64,000 nt of DNA from positions 12,896,001 through 12,960,000 of the forward strand of contig AP026539.1 in NCBI GenBank assembly GCA_026075535.2. The letters run 5' to 3'. Below the pieces are notes generated by a model that ran no database searches, had not been told where the DNA came from, and worked only from the letters and a program-made list of their open reading frames with translations. Positions 56,390 through 64,000 of the stretch are shown here, piece by piece (position 1 is the first letter of the stretch; every line of letters starts with the position of its first letter). Origin of the DNA: Tricholoma matsutake. Its lineage: Eukaryota; Basidiomycota; Agaricomycetes; Agaricales; Tricholomataceae. Made by a program: the position numbers and the translations under genes.

Positions 56390-56974
56390 TCACTCAGACT
56401 CCTTTTTCTGGAACACTGACAGATATTCATGATACACTTTTGGCACCCACTCCTCCATTGGCTTCTCCACCTTCACAATATTCTTGTCCCATGACTGTCC
56501 TCCATGAATTGCTCTAAAGGTTTGCTTCTGCTCTTCTTTCTCAATCATGATCAGAACTTCCTCATTTGGCATTTCCTCATCCTCCACTTCCTCCATCATA
56601 ACAGAATACTTTCTTGGATGACAACGAGTCATTTGTACTTTCCCAGTTTTCCAATCAATTTCAGGATTATGCTTCCGTAACCATGGACATCCTATTATTA
56701 GATTGGTTTTCCCAAGATTGCACACTTCAAATATGGCTTGCTCCTGATGCTCCTGATACTTTAGTACCATAGTCACCTCCTCCTTGATAGTTCCTCCACG
56801 ATTGACTGTTCTGTCAATATTGTACACCATTATAGGTTGTGACAGCTTGCATGTGTTGATACTGTTTCCAGTAATTAAGGATCGATTAATGAATAACCCT
56901 GTAGCACCACTATCAAGCAACGCTTCCACATCAATTGCTGCATGTGTGTCCACTGTCTTCAGTCCCATAGTCAA
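56390..56974 (-). pseudogene. Protease region (gypsy-3)
   Basis: ALLDSGATGLFINRSLI is the aspartic protease active site, followed by the structural block NLIIGCPWLRKHNPEIDWKT. The segment is open for 194 codons; frame changes separate it from gag and from RT, which begins at 56362. Homologous block order to gypsy-4. Confidence 0.85.
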
Positions 56975-57239
56975 GGTAATTTCAGGTTCTATTCATGCAG
57001 AGCGAATAAAGAATTTAGGGGTTTTCAGAAATGACGTGTGACCATTTTCTTTGTCATGTGACTCGCAACAGTTGTACTCCTCTTCAATTTCCTTTTCTGA
57101 TTTACTCTGGGTTTCCTCGGATACTAATACATTGTAACAATTCTGGGTCACCAATGGGGAAACCTTCACTGGGACTCTTCCACAAAATTCTTCTGCCTGC
57201 CTTCCTCCGGCTTCACTTCCTCGATTGTAACTTCCCTAA

Positions 57240-58263
57240 TCTTTCTTTTCTGCTTACAATTCCTAGAAATGTGTCCTAACTGCCCACAGTTAAAACATTT
57301 AAGTGGGGCTCATCTCCCTGCTTGATCAACCTCCATTGCCTCTGCTGGTGCTGCTGACTCCATAACTATAGGTGTCACTGCCATGGCCAGTGGCTGTGCC
57401 CTCAGAGCTTGCGCCTGAGGTGCTTTTCCTTTCTTGGACTTTCCTCCTGATGACTTTCCAAATTTACTACTTCTGTACATCAACTTTGACTCCACCTGTT
57501 CCTGCCAATATTGCTGGTCAAGGCGCATTGCCCAATTATACCACTCGTCCAACTTCTCTGGCATAGAAGGTAGTCAGTAGATAGACTTAAATAAAGAGGG
57601 ATTTAATCCTGCTTTCAAAAACTCTACCAACGTGGCTTCTCCCATATCCATTTGCAAAGCTTCAGCTTTGAACTGCAAAATAAATTCATCTGCTGTTAGG
57701 GAACCTTGGCGCATGGTCTTTAATTTAGCATTGGCTGTCACCTTTGGATTAGGATCTCCAAACTGTGCCTCCAATCTCTCCAAAAATTCCTTGAAGGTTG
57801 CAAATGGTTTATTTCCCATGGCAATTTGATTTATAGCCTCATTTCTCCAGAACTGTGCTTTCCCCCCCTGAATGTATGAGAGAGCAAACATAATCCTAGA
57901 CTTGGCTGTATGAAACTCTGGCTTCCTCCTATGGATGTACAATACTATAGAGCTGATGAAGGATTTTGTATTTTCCATGGTACCATCAAAGATTTGCAGA
58001 GATGCATACTTAGGTAAGCACACTTTTCCATTTCTGGATTTCTCTGCCATCTCATCCTCCTGCGACATCCACTCCACCATCTCCTCCATCTCATCATCTC
58101 TTTCTCCTGTCATCTCTGGCTGTACTTCTGCTTGTCTGGGCTGTGATGCTGCCAACACTGACACTAATTGTGACATTTGCACTGTAAGCGCATCAATTTT
58201 TGCCTCTAACACTGGTGTGGGAACAGCATTAGGGCCAGGATTAGAAGTTGAGGGTTCAGACAT
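57240..58263 (-). pseudogene. Gag with zinc knuckle (gypsy-3)
   Basis: Starts MSEPSTSNPGPNAVPTPVLE with a helix ALTVQMSQLVSVLAA; the capsid domain follows (FDGTMENTKSFISSIVLYIH, FALSYIQGGKAQFWRNEAIN, FKEFLERLEAQFGDPNPKVT). A stop after LNPSLFKSIY and a frame change precede the segment at 57310-57564 (EKLDEWYNWAMRLDQQYWQE), and the CCHC knuckle CFNCGQLGHISRNC (about 57250-57300) lies after another stop. Nonfunctional. Confidence 0.85.
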
Positions 58264-58749
58264 AATTGAAAAATCTGTGATGAGTCACTTCTTCGACAAT
58301 TTCAAGACTTGTTCTTCAAGACCTCTCCAAATGTTTACAGGTCACATGATGGTTCATCGATCATTTGTCAATTGTTCGTCGTTCATCGGGCACCTAATTT
58401 GTCACTTCATATCAATAACCCTTCCAACAGTGCCTGATCTTGGAGATATCACTGAATTTGGCTTGTAACTAATATAGTCGTCCAAATAGAGTGATGTAAA
58501 TCATAACTAAACCAGATCCAATTGGTTGTCTGGTTGCAGCTGTCCTAATGACGAGTGCTGCCTCTTGATCACTGGCAGTCGTAATGTAAGGCGAGGCCTG
58601 GCGTCGGCTTATGAAAGAAAAGGTAGATTATGTATGTACAAGTACTTCTGGCTTGTGCCAAAAGGATGAGTGATCAGATGTGGCGCAGTGAAACAATGAC
58701 ATATGTGCAAGTAAGGGAAGGCACACTGATATGGGAAGTTATGTTCTTC

Positions 58750-59153
58750 TGTTAGGGCAACACCCACTATCTGCTAGCTACGACTGTGTGGGTTCTCTCT
58801 ACAAGAAGGGGGCGGGATCCATGCACATGATGGGGGGATTGATGGTTTTGATGGAAAGGGTTATTAATAGATGAGTTGGTTGAGAAAGGCCTTTCACACC
58901 TAAAACGTAGGTGGAATACCTAAGAGAACACAACTGGGTCCCCTAGGTGTATATTTAGGGTTTATATACTATGTTACATATATTGTTGTTACCAACACGT
59001 GCGTACATGTGCATACATCTTGATGCGTGTGAAATAAAACTCTCATGCTATCAAAGTGTAGCGTCATTTGGCATCATTTGGTGTAATGTAGCATAATTCA
59101 ACATAATAAAATAAAAATGACATTTTATTAGGTAATGGGGTGGTTTCCTAACA
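58750..59153 (-). repeat. 5' LTR of gypsy-3
   Basis: Plus-strand ends TGTTAGGGCA and TTTCCTAACA, about 404 bp. Contains a short local duplication (CATTTGGCATCATTTGG) and lacks 7 bp present in the other LTR. About 490 bp of leader without clear coding separates it from gag (58264-58749). Confidence 0.92.
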
Positions 59154-59158
59154 GTAGC

Positions 59159-59463
59159 CTATGCAAGCTAGAATAACAATTCTGTATTCCACAGGAAAAG
59201 CACAAATACATTCACCTAAAGTGACCCAACTCATTAAATGGTGAGATGTATAATTACTGCGAGGAGGTGAACAGAAAATTCTGTCGACCTTCCTTCCTTC
59301 CTTTTTTGGAATTTCCATTTTGGGAATTTATTTTTGACAAATTAGGGTTGTCCACAAACACTGCTATCAAGCCCAAAGCTGTTCTGAAACATGTTTGGGT
59401 TAGTCATCAATCATATCTATTAGCCTTGGAGGTCATGCGGTCATGGTATTATAAGTAACCTTC
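59159..59463. other. No gene recognised
   Basis: A 70-codon plus-strand frame (59246-59458, with PFLEFPFWEFIFDKLGLSTN) has no recognisable domain. The segment links gypsy-3 to the left inverted repeat. Confidence 0.35.
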
Positions 59464-59798
59464 CTTTTTTGGATGTGAGGCCATTGCTATGGAAAGCGAG
59501 AGTGATCAGCTGAGTTTTGGTCTGCCGTTGCCTTGATACAGTCAGCGATCACTCCATAACAGTCTGCCATGATCCTTGAATGTCCCGGAGCCTCCAATAT
59601 CCCATTTTCCAAGCACAGATTCAAATTTATTATCTAATATCTAACATCGAACATCTTCAATTACTGGTTAGCAGATAGCAAAACTCATGTCGAAGGAGAG
59701 CATAATCATCTTCATAAACATAAGTAGTGTACTGAAGTGTTGTATCCTTCCATTATACAAATGCTACAGTCTATCAGAAAAAACCTAAATATCTCCAA
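59464..59798 (+). repeat. Left inverted-repeat arm
   Basis: Shared words with the reverse complement of the right arm include CTATGGAAAGCGAGAGTG, CAGCTGAGTTTTGGT, GATCCTTGAATGTCCCGG, CCCATTTTCCAAGCACAG and AAAAAACCTAAATATCTCC. It carries 13 extra bases near 59730 relative to the right arm. Outermost similarity is TTTTTTGGATG versus TTTTTTGAATG. Confidence 0.85.
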
Positions 59799-61826
59799 CG
59801 CAAGGCTTTTTCAAGCATTCAATTTCTGCCACAACATCCACCTTATTCTCTCTGTCACGTAAACCCTCTTCAACATATTGGTGCTTCTTCATATCATGGC
59901 TAATTTCTATGTAAGTCTGCTGTTTCAGATGGGCATCAATCACTTGTTGAAGTACTGAAAATGGAATGGTGATTGCGGGCTTGTCTTGACCCTCGGGCGG
60001 TGATGTGCAATAGAGGTGTTGGTTCAGAATGTTGATTGCTGTAGGCCTGTTTATCTTTTTGGGGACAATCTATATTCCAAACATAGATGTTAGTGCATGG
60101 CAAGGTATTTTTGATGAAAGGAACTTCCTGATACAGAGATTGTTGAGAAACCAAAAATCTTACATACTTCCCATTGAATTTTGATACACAATAAAACTTG
60201 GTGGCAGGGGGGACAACATGGTCCTTGGCCTCATCAGCATACTCATCGCACCTTGTTAGGTGGTTCAATAATTGTGAGCCTGACTCTTCCAATGTCATGA
60301 ACGTTTTGGTGTAGTCTGCTTCCCAAAAGATGCATATCACTATTTTTGAGCCTTGCAGTCGTCCACCTGGAGCATAGTCACACTCAATCTTTATACCAAT
60401 TGCTAGCTGCACCCTGCCAAGGGAACAAGCAACAAATCAGGCAAGATTGCGTGCAAGCATCATCACATCCTCACTATAGGCCACTTCCCAGACAACTGTT
60501 GGCCATGCTTGTGTTAGGGGTTGCTTTGTGGGGCGATCCTCATACAGGCTGAAGTCAGGACTCTTCATGCCGTCTTCCAAATCAACATCTGCGGAGCCTC
60601 CAAGGCAAACAAAGCTTGTATCGAGGCAGAACAAAGAGTGACCTTCAGTGTCATCGATGTTGACATTGAAAAAGAGAGAGGACATGATCTCATGTCCAAA
60701 TGTTGGGTAGTGCACAATTAACCTGTCCTCTGAAAAATCGATCCTGTGATGCTGTTAGATTTTCCATGAACTAGAGAAACTCAACATACCTGATATTCTC
60801 CCAACCCAGCAATTCAGATGCTCTAGACCTTTCCCATAACATATGAACAATCTCTGATGAGATACCCTCAATAGATATCTTGCACTCTCCAGGTGTCCCA
60901 GCCTTCCCATCCAGAAGTGGCTTCAACCTAGATAAAACTTGATTGAAGGATAGATTATGGGATTCATCGGTAGATTCTACCAAGGGATGAGGTGTAGAAG
61001 GGGAGCTTGCAGTACGATTGGTTGGATCAGATGCAAGAGATGATGGTAGACATCGTGAGTTGTCAAGAGAGTCTAACGAGGAGCGAGGTGTTGGAAGGCC
61101 AGTAGCATCATGACTAGTGGCAATGGAATTGCCGGGATTCAAGTTCTTCGCAGAAACTGTTTCGTATAACTTATGCACTTCTTGATAACCAGGTTTTATA
61201 GGAAAACTAGGGTCTGCTACAAATTTTGGGACAATGATTGGGCATGTCGAAACACTTCGACCATGATGACTGGATCGTCCGCCATTCTGCTTGGAGCTGG
61301 AGCCATGCTTTGGCCATGTATCTCTGTTTATGATCGACTCCCAAGCATCTTTCTGCCTCAGTGAACTTGGACCTCGTGGTGGCAGCATTGATGCGTTGAA
61401 ACGGACTGGGTGGTTTTCACCTGTCGTTATCATTAGTCCCCAAGGTTTTGTCCACATGACATCCTTTTGTACCTTGTCTTTGCGCTTCAGCTACAGCTTT
61501 GCGGATATTCTGATGGCTCACTTCTTGCGCAACCAGAGTGATCTGCACAGAAGCCAAAGTGCGACCTATGATAATAACTTATTAGGTAACAAAGGGTTTC
61601 CAGTAGACTGAAACAAACTCAAGGCAAGCTCATGCTGGCGAGTATCAGTCTTTCTGAGATAGTGTTGACAGCAGCCAACGCAGATTCTTCTCCCCCTCCC
61701 ATCAGGTTTCCTGTCTTGCATAAAGTAGAGTTCGGTTCCAGTTTCGAAGGACTGAAAGCAATGCTGACAGACGACGGAGTTTTCAATACCAGTCGTGAAA
61801 TCAGCAACTTCAACATTGGATGACAT
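59790..61826 (-). pseudogene. Zinc-binding and PD-(D/E)XK nuclease-like protein, one internal stop
   Basis: Minus strand. Exon 1 from ATG 61826 encodes a CxxC...CxxC module: VVCQHCFQSF then RGRRICVGCCQHYLRKTDTR. A basic, Ser/Pro-rich middle follows (60790-61457, ending SSEIVHMLWERSRASELLGW). An intron (60744-60789, GTATGTT...CACAG, phase 2) leads to exon 60743-59790: SPDFSLYEDRP, TVVWEVAYSEDVMMLARNL and LGRVQLAIGIKIECDYAPGG, which resembles a PD-(D/E)XK/Uma2-like fold (Asp; Glu in VVWEV; Lys in IKI). TGA at 60437-60439 splits it where CGA would give Arg; the frame continues in phase. The end reads HDMKKHQYVEEGLRDRENKV after a frame change. Joins between 61457 and 61610 are uncertain. Confidence 0.6.
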
Positions 61827-62051
61827 GGTGAGTGGAGGTCATGTGAAGAAATTTTTTTGGGTGGTTTGATTTCTTTAGTAAGAATTTGGAGTTCTATGTT
61901 GCCAAAATAACTATTACATTCTCAGAAACATCCCATCATTCAGCAGCAAACTACTTCACCAGACACGGCTTTTCAATCCACAACCTTTATTCACTTACAA
62001 TCTTTCTGCCAGATATGCAACACTCCTCAATTCACAACTCATTTTACCTCA

Positions 62052-62374
62052 CATTGGAGATATTTAGGTTTTTTCTGATAGACTGTAGCATTTGTATAAT
62101 GGAAGGATACAATACTTATGTTTACGAAGATGATTATGCTCTCCTTCAACATGAGTTTTGCAACCTGCTAACCAGTAATTGAAGATGTTCGATGTTAGAT
62201 ATTAGATAATAAATTTGAATCTGTGCTTGGAAAATGGGATATTGGAGGCTCCGGGACATTCAAGGATCATGGCAGACCATTATGGAGTGATCGCTGACCA
62301 TATCAAGGCAATGGTGGACCAAAACTCAGCTGATCACTCTCGCTTTCCATAGTTGCTGCATTCAAAAAATCATC
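62052..62374 (-). repeat. Right inverted-repeat arm
   Basis: Reverse complement of the left arm, from GGAGATATTTAGG (inner end) to TTCAAAAAATCA (outer end). Several differences are CG/TG or CG/CA. It lies about 225 bp upstream of the gene's ATG. Confidence 0.85.
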
Positions 62375-62423
62375 ACTGTGGTGTACAAGTAGAAGCTATA
62401 TTTATTATCTACTATCTACATAC

Positions 62424-64000
62424 TTATGGGTTTGTGCACACCACATCCAAGTCCATAATGAAGCCTGCAAAACTAAGAAGAAGAATTGAAAAAACACTTT
62501 GAAATATACTTGTAGATCTATTCTTCTTCAGCTGCTTCCATAACTCCTCCCATATATGCAACATGAAGCCCAGGCTTCTCACAGAGGAATAATTGTGATT
62601 CTTGACTTCCTGGAATTTGTCTTGGGGCCATAGAAACAACAGATGTAATATCCTTGACATTAATCACATTTAGGCAGACATCAGGTTTGCACCACCAAAA
62701 TGTGAATGTGGATTTTTTGAAGATATCAGGATGTGGAGAGGAATGTTCTGAAACAAATGCCAAGGTTTCAATTTTTTCTTGTTCCCCATCAACTTGAATG
62801 GGAAATTGAAAGAAAAATAGTACTTCAGCAAAACTTGTATTTCCATCTGACTTTGTTATCTGAAGTTACATGTCAGTTTCATACTATGATCACAAAAGAA
62901 AACTTGAGTGTGATTCACCTTAACATTTCTCACCATGCGGACCTTGTCTATTGGTTTCAAACTTTCCTTCCATCTGGAGTGTGCCACTTGACCTGTAGGA
63001 ATATGAAGTCTAGCCTATTGCTGAACTGAAACAGGGGTTCCCTCTGGTAGAACCATGTTATAGGCCCTTAACAGAAAGCTTCTCAACTCAGTCAAATATT
63101 CATGACTAAGCTTATAAAAGGTCCGCTCTCTTGCTCTGAGAAGAACAAAAGCATTACCAAGATTAATAGCCCCTCTTGGTATTGTATTTGTTTCCTCATC
63201 CAGATCAGGATATATGGCTTTTATTGCATTAACTTGGGATCACTGCAGACCTCATTGTGACAGATTTGCATAGGGATTAGAAGGCTGACAAATCTCTGCA
63301 ACCAAGTTTCCAATAGTTCTCTCCATTGTCCATTGTGAAGAACAAATTCCAGGCCCAATTCAAACAGTTTCAGGTGCAAGATGTGTTAGAGCATGAATAC
63401 TCTGCTGCACAAAATGAAGTCTTTCTGGACGCCTCTGACAGTAGAGGACTTCAAATTCACTACAAAACTCAAGAAGAGCAAGATGTGCCTTTGCCAGATC
63501 ATCAGCTTCAATTTCATGCTGGAGAATTATGCACATTCCATAAACTAATTTGCAAAAATTCATCCAGTATTTCTCTGGAAGAACACCATAAAGCAATGCA
63601 GGCCCAAGTCCATAGATATAAACAAGAAGTTCCCAAGCCTTGTATCCACTAGACACCTTTTCTGCAGGATTTCTTGGAGGGCAATCAAATGAACCAGGAA
63701 GGTAAGGTGTACAAGCTGCAACATCTTTCCATGATCATCCCAAGTGCTACCTGTGAGCACTGCCCAATCCCATGTCCTTATATCATCACTGTTATCACAG
63801 TCAAGTGTACCTCACCATAAGTTTATTAGAAGGTCTGGAATATTAAAAGCTGCCAAGTGCATAATATCAGAACCAAAGCATCCAGGAAGATCTAGGCGAT
63901 AATGTGGATTAAGGCCTAGAAAGATACTTGGCTTGACTATTCCTGTCTCTAAACAACGCTTCTTGTGTTGTGTTTCATTTGAAGATCCTACAACAAATTC
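62424..64000 (-). pseudogene. TNP2/CACTA-like transposase, C-terminal part, runs off the window
   Basis: The minus strand enters at 64000. It includes GYKAWELLVYIYGLGPALLY, KYWMNFCKLVYGM, FCSEFEVLYCQRRPERLHFV, SIHALTHLAPET, WTMERTIGNLVAEICQPSNP, RMVRNVKVNHTQVFF and INVKDITSVVSMAPRQIPGS, ending EKPGLHVAYMGGV then EAAEEE with a stop at 62518. Block order matches what I recall of the C-terminal half of TNP2-like transposases in mushrooms. Several frame changes and stops (for example after LAPETV, near 63360) show decay. The N-terminal half lies beyond the window. Confidence 0.75.

Larger units (their letters stand above)
53527..59153 (-). mobile_element. Complete Ty3/gypsy element gypsy-3, TSD GTAGC, RNase H deleted
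   Basis: Homologous LTRs bound minus-strand gag, protease, RT, integrase and chromodomain. GTAGC flanks both ends (53522-53526, 59154-59158). The polypurine tract on the minus strand is TAAAAGGGGGGTAA, directly before TGTTAG. The LTRs differ by many substitutions and small indels (roughly 4-5 percent by eye), so it is older than gypsy-4 and copia-3. Confidence 0.94.
59464..62374 (-). mobile_element. Inverted-repeat element enclosing a zinc-binding/PD-(D/E)XK-like gene
   Basis: A left arm (about 59464-59798) and a right arm (about 62052-62374) are inverted copies of each other, with high identity by eye and one small local duplication in the left arm (TGTACTGAAGTGT). Between them lies one multi-exon gene on the minus strand whose stop codon falls in the left arm. 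I could not find a clear target duplication, so whether it is a transposon, a palindromic duplication, or a gene that picked up repeats is open. Confidence 0.6.

Noticed and set aside
1..64000. tRNA, rRNA or riboswitch genes
   Set aside because: No cloverleaf, rRNA-like core or known riboswitch motif was noticed on either strand; the tRNA-like match is only the short copia primer site.

Overview
This window looks like a transposon-dense, gene-poor stretch of a basidiomycete (Agaricomycete-type) nuclear genome. The evidence is: spliceosomal introns of about 42-66 nt with GT...AG ends; a FunK1-type fungal protein kinase; TNP2/CACTA-like, KDZ and hAT transposase remnants; and at least seven Ty3/gypsy and Ty1/copia elements, several nested. 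I see no rRNA, tRNA, CRISPR array or prokaryotic operon, and no recognisable housekeeping gene. Most coding sequence is broken. Family names come from protein motifs read by eye; no database search was possible.

Layout. 1-2753: 3' part of gypsy-1 (+) with an LTR that carries a run of hairpins. 2994-6996: 5'-complete, 3'-truncated copia-1 (-). 7172-8513 plus 15148-15515: an unrecognised reading region (-) split by gypsy-2 (8514-15142, -, target duplication ATGCC). 15516-16490: 5' part of a TNP2-like transposase (-). 16504-17775: eroded gypsy-5 (+), a relative of gypsy-4. 17780-21453: SNF2-type helicase pseudogene (+) interrupted by hAT transposase debris (-). 21500-23400: tandem and dispersed repeats. 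25510-26060: four repeated exon-intron units (-). 26161-30569: complete copia-3 (+). 30570-31755: inverted members of the 22.5-kb repeat family. 31900-32255: solo LTR with TSD TCCTT. 32880-34740: KDZ transposase remnant (+). 35276-36355: copia-4 remnant (-). 36560-38701: satellite-like array, cut by the young complete gypsy-4 (38702-44767, +, TSD CCAGT).

The right-hand part holds the best gene candidates. 44800-46306 (-) is an unrecognised multi-exon gene, now broken. 46624-47350 is a 727-bp hAT-like non-autonomous element with 8-bp TSD GTCAAAAG. 47785-50086 (-) is a multi-exon gene of unknown function with consistent splice phases at several junctions. 50515-52560 (-) is a FunK1 kinase with a stop codon. 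53527-59153 (-) is complete gypsy-3 (TSD GTAGC) lacking RNase H. 59464-62374 is a roughly 320-335-bp inverted-repeat pair enclosing a zinc-binding/PD-(D/E)XK-like gene (-). 62424-64000 (-) is the C-terminal part of another TNP2-like transposase running off the window.

Main theme: decay is concentrated at CpG. Premature stops repeatedly sit where CGA would restore the expected arginine, catalytic Asp-to-Asn changes fit CG-to-CA, and LTR-pair differences fall at CpG. This fits cytosine methylation and deamination silencing repeats. The strongest candidates for new biology are the inverted-repeat nuclease-like element, the constant-loop hairpin array in the gypsy-1 LTR, and two repeat families that carry apparent introns.
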